Part shown: piece by piece, positions 1 to 7,512 of the stretch
Layout of the letters: the number at the start of each line of letters is the position of its first letter
How positions within the stretch are numbered: position 1 is the first letter of the stretch
Assembly: GCA_023436765.1 (NCBI GenBank)
Contig: JAEZHX010000090.1
Location: forward strand, 1-14,650
Reading direction: 5' to 3'
Source of the DNA: Bacillota bacterium
GTDB lineage: Bacteria; Bacillota; Clostridia; Lachnospirales; Lachnospiraceae
DNA length: 14,650 nt
The notes under the pieces: model-generated
The model's database searches: none
What the model saw: only the letters and a program-made list of their open reading frames with translations
What the model was told of the DNA's origin: nothing
Program-made: the position numbers and the translations under genes

Positions 1-104
1 CTGAAATCCTTCGGAAAATCGATTTCTCCCTGGGTGGTTTTTGCGTGAAAGGCAGGTGCCATATCGCCGATCAGAGGCATTCGTTTTACCTCACAATCTT
101 CCAT
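1..104 (-). CDS. Peroxiredoxin, N-terminal fragment (runs off the left edge)
   Basis: Only the first 34 codons are in the window. The translation from the ATG at 104 has the pattern MPLIGDMAPAF...TTQGEI.FPKDF, which is the N-terminal signature of AhpC/TSA-type peroxiredoxins of the 1-Cys/Prx6-like group. These reduce hydrogen peroxide and alkyl hydroperoxides with a peroxidatic cysteine about 20 residues further on, outside the window. The start is supported by AAAGGGG about 8 bases upstream. An internal ATG (residue 9, at MPLIGD) matches where many relatives begin but has a poorer ribosome binding site. A cytoplasmic antioxidant role is inferred from family only. I found no convincing promoter in the AT-rich 145-bp region before it. 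Confidence 0.8.
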   Translation of the reverse strand, partial: MEDCEVKRMPLIGDMAPAFHAKTTQGEIDFPKDF

Positions 105-249
105 ACTAATCCCCTTTATTACATTCCTTGTAATATAAATTTATGTAATAATAGAAAAAGTGCTACTAAACCAATTCTGTAAGCCAAGTACCCTAATTCA
201 ATATGCCCCATAAATAAAGGAGCAGAACAGTGTACGTCATCCTACTTAC

Positions 250-1026
250 TTATCCTCTGTCCTCCAATATCAAACCATCTGTTGATATGGTCACTACTCT
301 CCAGGGAAGCAGCTTGCCGGAGTTTAACATTGCTGTCTTAACCGCATGCACGATTCCTCCGCAGCAGGGAACCTCCATTCGCAGAACGGTAATGCTGTTC
401 AGTTCATTGTTCATCAGGATCTGAGTCAGCTTCCCTGCATAATCCGCATCATCCAGCTTCGGACAGCCGATTAAGGTAATCTTATCCTTCATGAATTGAT
501 GAATATTCCCGTATGCATAAGCTGTACAATCTGCTGCAATTAACAGGTCTGCTCCGCCAAAGTACGGTGCATTGACCGGAACCAGCTGAATCTGTACCGG
601 CCATTGTCTTAGCTGGGAAGGGATAACAGTCTCCTTCTGTTCCTGCTTTGGAACTGCCGATGACTCTTCTCTTTTTATGGTCTGCATTCTGGAACCGGGA
701 CAGCCGCCCTGATGAGCCGGATGCGCTGCCGGAGCCTGAGCTTTTGAAGTAGTATCTGCACGTCCAGCCTCATCCCTTTCCTTCTGCTCCTTCTCCATAT
801 TCCTCTTTACTTCTGCTTCGTTATATTCGAGAGCTTCCCTTTCTATGAAGGTAATCGCCCCTGTCGGACAAACCGGAAGGCAATTACCGAGTCCGTCACA
901 ATAATCATCCCTAAGAAGCTTTGCCTTGCCATCCACTAAGCCGATAGCGGATTCATGGCAGGCACTGACACACAATCCACAGCCATTACATAATTCTTCC
1001 TTAATATTTATAATCTGTCTTACCAT
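250..1026 (-). CDS. 4Fe-4S ferredoxin-domain protein with cysteine-rich C-terminal domain
   Basis: This is a 258-residue soluble protein. Residues 1-60 form a ferredoxin domain: motif I has C13, C16, C19 and C23 (CNGCGLCVSAC). Motif II is CDGLGNCLPVC (C43, C49, C53), which lacks the usual second cysteine, so motif II as written can supply only three ligands. A charged, low-complexity linker (about 65-105) follows. The C-terminal region carries further cysteines: GGCPGSRM (C109), AADCTAYAYG (C167), IGCPKLDD (C188) and VPCCGG (C221/C222). I recognise this layout from uncharacterised ferredoxin-like proteins of anaerobic Firmicutes, often found near Crp/Fnr regulators or the hybrid cluster protein, but neither is in this window. 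The extra cysteines suggest another metal or redox site; no reaction can be assigned. The ATG at 1026 is preceded by GGGAGG at 8-9 bases. It is a single-gene unit. Confidence 0.85.
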   Translation of the reverse strand: MVRQIINIKEELCNGCGLCVSACHESAIGLVDGKAKLLRDDYCDGLGNCLPVCPTGAITFIEREALEYNEAEVKRNMEKEQKERDEAGRADTTSKAQAPAAHPAHQGGCPGSRMQTIKREESSAVPKQEQKETVIPSQLRQWPVQIQLVPVNAPYFGGADLLIAADCTAYAYGNIHQFMKDKITLIGCPKLDDADYAGKLTQILMNNELNSITVLRMEVPCCGGIVHAVKTAMLNSGKLLPWRVVTISTDGLILEDRG

Positions 1027-1058
1027 TCCCTGATCCTCCCGATCTTTATGTGCATAAT

Positions 1059-1088
1059 TTTATAGGTTGCATTAATGATAGTTCATTA
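1059..1088 (-). promoter_or_regulatory. Candidate promoter -10 and 16-bp palindromic operator
   Basis: Upstream of the Fe-S protein, minus strand, there is a TATAAA -10-like hexamer at 1059-1064. Ending 8 bases further upstream is the perfect inverted repeat TAATGA-N4-TCATTA (1073-1088). The half-site and 4-bp spacer resemble the general geometry of Crp/Fnr-family operators, although the sequence is not the FNR consensus. No good -35 hexamer is present, which would fit an activator-dependent promoter. The palindrome is seen directly; the regulator and its role are inferred. Confidence 0.35.
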
Positions 1089-1160
1089 CATCATAGTGAT
1101 TGGTTAACGTCCCGATGTCTCAAGTTCTGTAATCTGTTGGTATAATGGTAGCATTTATCT

Positions 1161-1192
1161 CAAAGAAAAAGTGTAGCTACAGCTACACTTTT
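1161..1192 (-). terminator. Intrinsic terminator of the nucleoside ABC transporter operon
   Basis: A perfect 12-base inverted repeat (1167-1178 with 1181-1192) forms a GTGTAGC/GCTACAC hairpin with a four-base loop. Read on the minus strand it is followed by TTTTTCTTT, so it terminates transcription about 100 bases after the NupQ-like stop codon. The plus-strand side has only TTTTAAC, a weak U-tract, and no plus-strand gene needs it. The rest of the 1027-1291 gap holds the Fe-S gene's promoter region and a TATAAT-like plus-strand string at about 1141 with no gene behind it. Confidence 0.8.
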
Positions 1193-1291
1193 AACAAAAC
1201 TCATATATTGTTCGCTAATTTGGTATTCATAATCATAATACATCAGCGAGCCGATGCTTTATTAATATATATTAATTATTTAATCCTACTG

Positions 1292-2263
1292 CTATCTCAT
1301 ACTCTTATCGTAAGGAATACCCTCTGCCTTAGGTGCTCTTGATTTCTTCGAGGTAAAGGCCAACACCACCATGGTAGCCACATAGGGTAACATCTTATAA
1401 TAAGTCTGATCCAGCTTCAGCTTCGCTAAGAACGGGAATAAGGATACCGAATAAGCCAGTGTCCTTAAGAAGGCAAAGAACAGTGCTGCAATCAGGATCC
1501 GGATAGGCTTCCATTGTCCGAAAATCATAACGGCAAGAGCCAGGAAACCAAAGCCTGCCACACCGGTATGTCCGTTGGCATCCCCATTCATGATACCTAC
1601 TGCATAGAAGAAGCCTCCGATGCCGCCAAGTGCTCCCGAAAGACCAACTCCGGCATACCGCATCTTGTATACATTGATACCGACTGAGTCAGCCGCCTGT
1701 GGATGCTCACCGCAAGCTCTCAGATGAAGGCCAAAGCTTGTTTTGTAATAAATGATGGTGGCAACAATCAATAAGAAAAATCCAATATAAATACTGAGGT
1801 AAGTGTTCTGGAAGAAAAGTCTTCCCAGGACAGGAATCTTACTTAATCCGGGGACTTCCTTGATATAGAAGTAAGTATCCGTTGTTACTCCATCCCCTTT
1901 AAAGAACATCTTGGAGAACAGCAGAACGCCTGCCGGTACCAGCATATTCAGCGAGGTTCCGACAATGGTTTGATCCGCCTTCATATTGACAGCAGCCAGG
2001 GATAGCAGCAGGGAAAACACAATTCCAGCTATTGCTGCTATTAACATGCCCAACAGTAGGATCACTTGAGGATTTAGGTTTAAATCAGTCTTCTCAATCT
2101 TATATACGAAGACGCACCCGATATAAGCTCCAAACAACATGATACCTTCCAAAGCGATATTGATGACACCGCTCCGTTCACTGAACATTCCTCCGAGCGC
2201 CACCAAAAGCAAAGCGATTGCTACAGGGAGTGTGTTCTGTATCAGATAATAAAAGTTATCCAT
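1292..2263 (-). CDS. nupQ: Nucleoside-type ABC transporter permease (NupQ/YufQ-like)
   Basis: This 323-residue, very hydrophobic protein has about 8-10 predicted membrane segments. It belongs to the BPD_transp_2 permease family that serves BMP-type binding proteins. The conserved family signatures are ERSGVINIALEGIM (29-42) and the ADQTIVGTSLNML loop (96-108), with GxxGGIGGFFYA-type glycine-rich segments later. With the NupP-like protein it would form the transmembrane channel for nucleoside import. It starts one base after the stop of the NupP-like gene (stop 2265-2267, ATG 2261-2263), and its ribosome binding site (GGAGGGAG) lies inside the end of that gene, so translational coupling is likely. 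It is the last gene of the operon. The substrate (purine or pyrimidine nucleosides) cannot be told from sequence. The symbol is by similarity to the Bacillus subtilis nup system. Confidence 0.88.
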   Translation of the reverse strand: MDNFYYLIQNTLPVAIALLLVALGGMFSERSGVINIALEGIMLFGAYIGCVFVYKIEKTDLNLNPQVILLLGMLIAAIAGIVFSLLLSLAAVNMKADQTIVGTSLNMLVPAGVLLFSKMFFKGDGVTTDTYFYIKEVPGLSKIPVLGRLFFQNTYLSIYIGFFLLIVATIIYYKTSFGLHLRACGEHPQAADSVGINVYKMRYAGVGLSGALGGIGGFFYAVGIMNGDANGHTGVAGFGFLALAVMIFGQWKPIRILIAALFFAFLRTLAYSVSLFPFLAKLKLDQTYYKMLPYVATMVVLAFTSKKSRAPKAEGIPYDKSMR

Positions 2264-2264
2264 A

Positions 2265-3527
2265 TTATTCTCCCTCCTTCTCTGCTTTTTCGTTTTCCTC
2301 GACTGCAGAAGATTCCAGACTCACCGCTTCATCGTTATCCTCAGGTTCTGGATGGTCCGGAAGATCAACTCCGGGTTTTAGTTCCTGTTCCGGTGTAGTG
2401 ACCCCCGGCTTCTTCCCTGCTCTACTGATATACTGTCTGGACTTTATTAAGAAAGCTCCTGCTGTGGTCTTCATCAGCATGGAGAAGGCTGAGAAGTATA
2501 TAATAACCGCGATTACGATATCAATGATCTCCGGCTTATATCCGTATAGGCTGGTTAAGGTGCCGCCTCTCTGGATATGGGATATGAATACTGCGGAGAA
2601 GATGATACCGATCGGACTGGAGTTACCAAGCAGAGCTACCGCGATACCGTTAAAGCCGTTAGCAGCAATAACATTAATCGGTTCATAGGTCATACTGCTA
2701 CCTTTGATTGCCGCCGGTGCCAGAATGTAGAAGGCTCCGCCGAGTCCTGCCAGGCCTCCGGCAATTGCCATGGTATATATAATATTTCTGGTTCCGTTCA
2801 TACCGGCATACTTACTGGCATGCTTATTATAACCCGTTGCCTTCAGCTCAAAGCCGAAGGTGGTCTTATTCAGGACGATAAACAGTATAATTGCTAAGAT
2901 AATTGCGATAAAGATAGAGATATTTACATTGGAGCCCTCTACACCGAGGGATGGAAGCTGCGCGGAGCCGGGCAGATATGCTGTTCTGGTCATCATAGCT
3001 ACATACATCGTTTTGTTGCTCCTGACCCACATGTCCACCAGGTACATACCGATATAGTTGAACATAATTGAGGTGATTACCTCATTAACATTTAGAAACG
3101 CCTTAAAGAAGCCGGGAATGATACCCCACAGCATTCCGCCGATCATACCTGCCAGAACACAGGCAATCCAGTGAATCTCGGGAGGCATTTTGAACATAAA
3201 CCCAACATACATGGCAAAAAACATGCCCATGGTATATTGTCCAGAGGCACCGATATTAAATAGTCCCATCTTAAAGGCAAAACCAACTGCAAGACCGGTC
3301 ATCATAATCGGTGTTGCAAAATAGAATACATCACCGAGCTTACTAAAGCCTCCGGTCAGAACCGTCTTGAAGCCAATCCCAGCCTTCTCAGAGCCTGCAA
3401 TTACCATTACGATAAAGCCAATGATCAAGCCGAGGGCTATCGCCAGAAGTGCGGAAGTAAATGCCGAAAAACCCTTACTTTTTGTAAGTTTCTTGAGAAA
3501 CAGATTAACATTATCCATAAACGTCAC
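2265..3527 (-). CDS. nupP: Nucleoside-type ABC transporter permease (NupP/YufP-like) with acidic C-terminal tail
   Basis: This 420-residue integral membrane protein belongs to the same permease family as NupQ. It shows the NupP-type signatures FKMGLFNIGASGQ (85-97) and NVNEVITSIM (146-155), followed by multiple hydrophobic segments to about residue 365. The last 50 or so residues are a hydrophilic, proline- and glutamate-rich tail that makes the protein longer than typical members of about 350 residues. The chosen start is the GTG at 3527, with GGAAGG 11 bases upstream. The first ATG, at 3518, is 20 bases from that site and less likely. It lies 24 bases after the ATPase gene stop and one base before the NupQ-like start, so all three share one transcript. 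Role: half of the membrane channel of a nucleoside importer. Confidence 0.87.
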   Translation of the reverse strand: MTFMDNVNLFLKKLTKSKGFSAFTSALLAIALGLIIGFIVMVIAGSEKAGIGFKTVLTGGFSKLGDVFYFATPIMMTGLAVGFAFKMGLFNIGASGQYTMGMFFAMYVGFMFKMPPEIHWIACVLAGMIGGMLWGIIPGFFKAFLNVNEVITSIMFNYIGMYLVDMWVRSNKTMYVAMMTRTAYLPGSAQLPSLGVEGSNVNISIFIAIILAIILFIVLNKTTFGFELKATGYNKHASKYAGMNGTRNIIYTMAIAGGLAGLGGAFYILAPAAIKGSSMTYEPINVIAANGFNGIAVALLGNSSPIGIIFSAVFISHIQRGGTLTSLYGYKPEIIDIVIAVIIYFSAFSMLMKTTAGAFLIKSRQYISRAGKKPGVTTPEQELKPGVDLPDHPEPEDNDEAVSLESSAVEENEKAEKEGE

Positions 3528-3551
3528 ACTAACACATTCCTTCCCTTAAGT

Positions 3552-5084
3552 TTACTCCTTTACGGTATCCCGTTTCGCCCCTGACATATAAAGTCCCAGT
3601 TCCTGAACGGTGGTTTTCTTAGGATCCAATTCGCCGACGATTTCTCCCTCATACATCACTAGAATACGGTCACTGACATTCATTACCTCATCCAGCTCAA
3701 GAGAAACCAGTAAAACTCCTTTTCCTGCGTCACGGGTTGCTACCAGCTGCCGGTGAATGTACTCGATTGCTCCGACATCCAAACCTCTGGTCGGTTGTAC
3801 CGCTACCAGAAGCTGATGTTCCTTATCAATCTCTCTGGCTACGATTGCTTTCTGCTGGTTACCACCGGACATGCTTCTGGTTATCGTTACCGGTCCCTGG
3901 CCGCTTCTGACATCGTATTGTTTAATAAGGCGCTCCGCATAAGCACGCATATTATTTTTACGGAGAAAGCCCTTGTTCTTAAATTCCGGCTGCCAATACC
4001 TCTGAAGTATCATATTCTCTTCTAGGGAATAATCCAATACTAAACCATGCTTATGCCTGTCCTCAGGGATATGGCTCATTCCTGTTTTTGATCTTGTCCG
4101 GATGGAAGCCTTCGTAATATCTTTGCCGTACAAGGTTATATTTCCCTTACTGGGTTTCTCCAAACCTGTCAGGGCAGCAACGAATTCGGATTGTCCGTTG
4201 CCGTCAATACCGGCCAGACAGACAATCTCTCCTGCATGGACGTCAAAGGATACATTTTTTACAGCATTGTTCTTATGAATCTGGGAGGGAACAGTAATAT
4301 CCTTTATGGAAAGCACTACCTCTCCTTTTACCGCTTCCTTCTTGTCAACCTTGAAATTTACATCTCTTCCAACCATCATTCTTGAGAGTTCTTCCTTGGA
4401 AGTGTCTTTTATGTCAACTGTGCCGATGCATTTCCCTTTGCGCAGAACAGTGCAGCGGTCTGCAACAGCCATGATTTCATTCAATTTATGGGTGATAAAT
4501 AGGATGGATTTCCCTTCTTTTGCAAACCCTCGCATGATGTCCATCAGCTCATCTATTTCCTGTGGAGTCAAAACTGCCGTCGGTTCGTCAAAAATTAAAA
4601 TGTCATTTTCCCGATACAGCATCTTCAAAATCTCGACACGCTGCTGCATTCCGACAGAAATCTGTTCAATATAAGCATCCGGATTCACCTTAAGTCCATA
4701 TTGCTCACTTAAGGCAATTACCTTTTCTCTGGCTTCCGCCCTCTGTATAAACCCTAGCTTCTCAGGTTCTACACCGAGAATAATATTTTCTAATACGGTA
4801 AAGATCTCAACCAATTTAAAGTGTTGATGAACCATACCGATGCCTAAAGCATTCGCGTCATTTGGGTTGCTGATTTTTACTGGTTGACCGTTCTTTCTGA
4901 TCTCCCCCTTCTCAGCCGTATACAGTCCGAACAAAACACTCATCAGAGTCGACTTGCCGGCCCCGTTTTCACCGAGAAGTGCATGGATTTCCCCCTTGCG
5001 AAGCCTTAAAGTGATATCGTCATTTGCAATGATACCTGGAAATTCTTTTGTAATACCCAACATTTCAATAATATAATTTTCCAC
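3552..5084 (-). CDS. nupO: Nucleoside-type ABC transporter double ATPase (NupO/YufO-like)
   Basis: A cytoplasmic protein of about 510 residues with two fused ABC ATPase domains, as usual for carbohydrate/nucleoside importers (MglA, RbsA, NupO). First domain: Walker A GENGAGKST (38-46), signature SVGMQQR (143-149), Walker B ILIFDEPTA (162-170) and switch H199. The second domain is degenerate: its P-loop reads GIDGNGQSE (292-300, no Lys-Ser/Thr). It has a good SGGNQQK signature, and VQPTRGLD has Gln where the catalytic Glu would be. One active and one inactive site is the family norm. The GTG at 5084 is chosen because AAGAGG sits five bases upstream and the resulting V/MENYIIEM N-terminus matches relatives. 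An in-frame ATG at 5099 and a TTG at 5144 lack well-spaced ribosome binding sites. It is the first gene of nupOPQ. Confidence 0.9.
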   Translation of the reverse strand: MENYIIEMLGITKEFPGIIANDDITLRLRKGEIHALLGENGAGKSTLMSVLFGLYTAEKGEIRKNGQPVKISNPNDANALGIGMVHQHFKLVEIFTVLENIILGVEPEKLGFIQRAEAREKVIALSEQYGLKVNPDAYIEQISVGMQQRVEILKMLYRENDILIFDEPTAVLTPQEIDELMDIMRGFAKEGKSILFITHKLNEIMAVADRCTVLRKGKCIGTVDIKDTSKEELSRMMVGRDVNFKVDKKEAVKGEVVLSIKDITVPSQIHKNNAVKNVSFDVHAGEIVCLAGIDGNGQSEFVAALTGLEKPSKGNITLYGKDITKASIRTRSKTGMSHIPEDRHKHGLVLDYSLEENMILQRYWQPEFKNKGFLRKNNMRAYAERLIKQYDVRSGQGPVTITRSMSGGNQQKAIVAREIDKEHQLLVAVQPTRGLDVGAIEYIHRQLVATRDAGKGVLLVSLELDEVMNVSDRILVMYEGEIVGELDPKKTTVQELGLYMSGAKRDTVKE

Positions 5085-5233
5085 GTTAACCTCTTCCATA
5101 AAGTTATTGTATAATTTCCTTCGAAACAATTTAAAGTTGGTCAACCTATAGTATGAATTTTACTGTGTTATCTTATGTTACGATTCTAATCATTTTATCA
5201 GATTTCATTCTTATGTAGGAAAACCGGAAAAAA

Positions 5234-5280
5234 CACGCTACGAGAATAGCTCCGATGCCTGCTTACCGGCATGGCTCGTA
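5234..5280 (-). terminator. Second structured element / possible tandem terminator downstream of the binding-protein gene
   Basis: Nested inverted repeats: TACGAG (5239-5244) pairs with CTCGTA (5275-5280), and inside them ATGCC (5255-5259) pairs with GGCAT (5268-5272). Read on the minus strand, the outer arm is followed by GCGTG and then six T residues (5235-5230). It lies after the stronger terminator at 5291-5319 and before the nupO start. It could be a back-up terminator or an mRNA-stabilising or attenuating structure. The pairing is visible; the function is inferred. Confidence 0.4.
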
Positions 5281-5282
5281 TT

Positions 5283-5319
5283 TATGAAATAAAGGGGAAA
5301 GACCATCATCTTTCCCCTT
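5283..5319 (-). terminator. Intrinsic terminator after the BMP lipoprotein gene
   Basis: A perfect 11-bp stem (5292-5302 with 5309-5319) with a six-base loop sits 45 bases after the stop of the substrate-binding lipoprotein gene. On the minus strand the stem is followed by TTTATTTC. It lies between the binding-protein gene and the ATPase/permease genes. It is therefore expected to make the binding protein transcript more abundant than the rest, with nupOPQ transcribed by read-through or from a weak promoter of its own in 5100-5200, where I could not identify a convincing one. Confidence 0.8.
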
Positions 5320-5364
5320 AGGTTTAGGCTTGGACAATATGTCTGCTATACTCTATAGTGACTA

Positions 5365-6624
5365 CTATCTAACCTCAACTGCTACCTTGCTTAAATTCAG
5401 GCCGCTTACAAGTTCTTCAGCAGTAGCAACACCGCTGGCATCAGCAACTGTGATGGTACGGAGAGGATCTACGCTTCCGTCAACAAGCTTTGTATATACT
5501 GCATCATATGCTGCCTTATCAAAGGATGTAAATCTGTCAAATGCATTCGCAGCTGCATCACCGATTACTACGGTAGGAAGTCCTACACCATTATTAGCTG
5601 CATTGAAATAGGTTGTCTTAGCTGCAAAGGTGTCCCAGGTATTCGTCTTATAGATGGCCTCCAGAACCTGGATTACGGATGCTCCAAGACCCTTGGTTGC
5701 GGATGTGATTACTGTATCACTGTCATATCTCTGGTCAACGTCAACACCGATTACCTTGGTGCCGGACTCGGAAGCCGCTGCCATAACACTCTTACCAACA
5801 GAACCGCCGCATCCGAAGATTACTTCTGTACCTTCCTGATACATGGTCTTTGCGGTTGCCTTATTGGTATCGTTCTCTTCAAAGTTACCGGTATAGTGAT
5901 AAGTTATGGATACATCACCATCAGCCAGTCCTAAATCAGCAGCTGCATCCTGTGCGCCCTGTAAGAAACCATAACCGAAGGCCTGAACTGCAGGAACTGC
6001 CATACCGCCCATGAAACCAAGCTTCTTCATTCCATCCTGAACTACTGCATAGCCAGCCAGATAACCGGACTCTTCTTCCGCATACATAACACTTGCTACG
6101 TTTGCCTTTGTCTCATAGGTTGCGTAATCAGCAGTATGAGGAGCACCATCCAGCAGGATGAACTTTACATCGGGATATTTCGTCTGAGCTTCATAGATCG
6201 GAACCTCAAACAGGTAACCGGGTGTTACGATAACCTTCGCACCGCCCTGCACTGCAAGATCGATTGCTGCGAGATAACCAGCATCGGAAGCCTCTTCCGG
6301 CTTATAATACTGATGGGAAATATTATTCGCTGTAGCAAACTCTACAACACCTTCCCATGAGCCCTGGTTAAAGGACTTGTCATCGATGTTACCCTTGTCC
6401 GTGATTAAAGCAATTTCAAATTTACCGTCAGCACCTGCACTACCAGCTGCGGGCTCCTTCTGAGTATCGTCTTTCTTAGAGTCATCAGGCTTTGCAGTTT
6501 CGTCTTTCTGCTCACTGACATTACCCTGGGGCTCGTCCTTCTTGTCGTTCTCTTTGCTGCCGCAAGCTGCGAATAAGCTTAAAGACAGAATAGAAACTAA
6601 CAATAAAGCAATTATTTTTTTCAT
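5365..6624 (-). CDS. BMP-family nucleoside-binding lipoprotein
   Basis: This is a 419-residue secreted lipoprotein. The signal peptide (MKK plus a hydrophobic run to residue 20) ends in the lipobox LFAAC, with C21 as the lipidated residue. A Lys/Asp/Glu-rich flexible linker (about 22-66) then tethers the ligand-binding domain to the membrane. The mature domain begins IALITDKGNIDDKSFNQG (71-88), the diagnostic start of the Bmp/Med (PF02608) family. Later segments include VIFGCGGSVGKS and GVDVDQ. Family members with this transporter type bind purine or pyrimidine nucleosides (NupN, PnrA). The start is fixed by AGGAGG seven bases upstream. It has its own strong promoter and a terminator behind it. 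Its neighbours nupOPQ complete the importer. Ligand specificity is inferred from family only. Confidence 0.9.
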   Translation of the reverse strand: MKKIIALLLVSILSLSLFAACGSKENDKKDEPQGNVSEQKDETAKPDDSKKDDTQKEPAAGSAGADGKFEIALITDKGNIDDKSFNQGSWEGVVEFATANNISHQYYKPEEASDAGYLAAIDLAVQGGAKVIVTPGYLFEVPIYEAQTKYPDVKFILLDGAPHTADYATYETKANVASVMYAEEESGYLAGYAVVQDGMKKLGFMGGMAVPAVQAFGYGFLQGAQDAAADLGLADGDVSITYHYTGNFEENDTNKATAKTMYQEGTEVIFGCGGSVGKSVMAAASESGTKVIGVDVDQRYDSDTVITSATKGLGASVIQVLEAIYKTNTWDTFAAKTTYFNAANNGVGLPTVVIGDAAANAFDRFTSFDKAAYDAVYTKLVDGSVDPLRTITVADASGVATAEELVSGLNLSKVAVEVR

Positions 6625-6669
6625 AAATGTTCCTCCTAGATTTTTTCGGTAATCAAAACCGTCATACTA

Positions 6670-6697
6670 ATTATACTAAATCTGCTGGATATTTCAA
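6670..6697 (-). promoter_or_regulatory. Sigma-A-type promoter of the BMP lipoprotein gene
   Basis: On the minus strand, TTGAAA (6692-6697) and TATAAT (6670-6675) are separated by 16 bases, a near-consensus vegetative promoter. The leader to the start codon at 6624 is only about 40 bases, leaving no room for a riboswitch. The region 6698-6814 is AT-rich, and I see nothing else in it. Confidence 0.75.
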
Positions 6698-6814
6698 CTG
6701 TTTACTACAAAATATTGTTCAAATAATTTAAATGATTAAACTGTCAAGCTTCTTGAATTAATATACATTTCGCAATTTTCATTAAGGATACTTACCCAAT
6801 TAGTCATTCCTTAA

Positions 6815-6846
6815 TATAAAAAAAATATGTAGGGGGACCTACATAT
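6815..6846 (-). terminator. Intrinsic terminator after thymidine kinase
   Basis: A nine-base perfect stem (ATATGTAGG 6825-6833 with CCTACATAT 6838-6846) has a four-base loop. On the minus strand it is followed by a run of eight T residues. It lies 37 bases after the thymidine kinase stop codon, closes the nusG_II-Gx-tdk unit, and insulates it from the BMP gene promoter. Confidence 0.85.
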
Positions 6847-6882
6847 CTTCAATATTATTAAATATTCATTTTATCCATAGGC

Positions 6883-7461
6883 CTAATTCCGTCTTTTGAT
6901 TCCCTCGATATAGCATTGATAGCACATCGGGGTATAAGTATCGTTACCTCCGATCAGAATCTGTTCTCCTTCCGTTATGATCATGCCCTTAGAATCCATT
7001 CTGACATTAACGGTAGCCTTCTTTCCGCAGGAACAGATGGTCTTAATCTCTGTGATGGAATCGGCAATTTCCAGTAGTCTTTTGCTTCCGGGGAAGGTCT
7101 TAGTCCTGAAGTCAGTCCTGAGTCCGAAACAAAGAACGGGAACGTTATAATCAATCACAATCAGGGCAAGCATGTCCACCTGTTCCTCAGATAGGAATTG
7201 CGCTTCATCCACGATGATCACATCTATCTTCTGATTTAATGACTGAAAGGTTTCATAAACATTCTCATGATATGGCAGTTCATATGCGGGTGCGGACAAT
7301 CCGATTCTGGACCTGATCAGCTTCCCTCCGTCCCTGTTATCAATCTGGGGTTTCACCAGCCATACGTTCATGCCCCTTTCTTCATAGTTAAATTTCGTTA
7401 TCAATGCCTGTGCTGTCTTAGAGCTTCCCATAACCCCGTATTTAAAATATAGTTTTGCCAT
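6883..7461 (-). CDS. tdk: Thymidine kinase (type II, zinc-binding)
   Basis: This 192-residue cytoplasmic enzyme phosphorylates thymidine (and deoxyuridine) with ATP in pyrimidine salvage. The P-loop is GVMGSSKT (9-16). The Walker B-like VIIVDEAQFL (81-90) contains D85 and the catalytic base E86. CFGLRTDFRTKTFPGS (111-126) is the conserved lasso-adjacent region. The structural zinc site is formed by C143, C145, C180 and C183; the first pair is spaced CxC rather than the CxxC of E. coli. The length is normal. GGAGG seven bases before the ATG fixes the start. It is the last gene of a minus-strand unit behind the Gx transporter gene (51-base gap) and is adjacent to a nucleoside importer locus, which fits import followed by phosphorylation. 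Confidence 0.93.
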   Translation of the reverse strand: MAKLYFKYGVMGSSKTAQALITKFNYEERGMNVWLVKPQIDNRDGGKLIRSRIGLSAPAYELPYHENVYETFQSLNQKIDVIIVDEAQFLSEEQVDMLALIVIDYNVPVLCFGLRTDFRTKTFPGSKRLLEIADSITEIKTICSCGKKATVNVRMDSKGMIITEGEQILIGGNDTYTPMCYQCYIEGIKRRN

Positions 7462-7512
7462 ATGACTTCCTCCGTAACACTATAGGTTATTTATTCTCTC
7501 TGTATTGCTTGC

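Noticed and set aside
128..148. AT-rich imperfect palindrome upstream of the peroxiredoxin gene, considered as a PerR box
   Set aside because: Only the central ten bases (ATAAATTTAT) are perfectly symmetric and the match to the TTATAAT-N-ATTATAA consensus is poor. Such repeats are expected by chance in this AT-rich spacer.
1137..1152. TGGTATAATGG, an extended -10-like string on the plus strand
   Set aside because: No -35 element and no credible plus-strand gene follows; the 1145-1342 reading frame has no ribosome binding site and overlaps the terminator and the NupQ-like gene.
2218..2688. 156-codon plus-strand reading frame opposite the permease genes
   Set aside because: Antisense to two strongly conserved permeases; low-complexity Ser-rich translation typical of a shadow frame.
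6625..6670. Possible purine riboswitch in the leader of the nucleoside-binding lipoprotein gene
   Set aside because: The promoter lies only about 45 bases before the start codon, too short for a riboswitch aptamer plus expression platform, and no conserved purine-aptamer pattern is visible.
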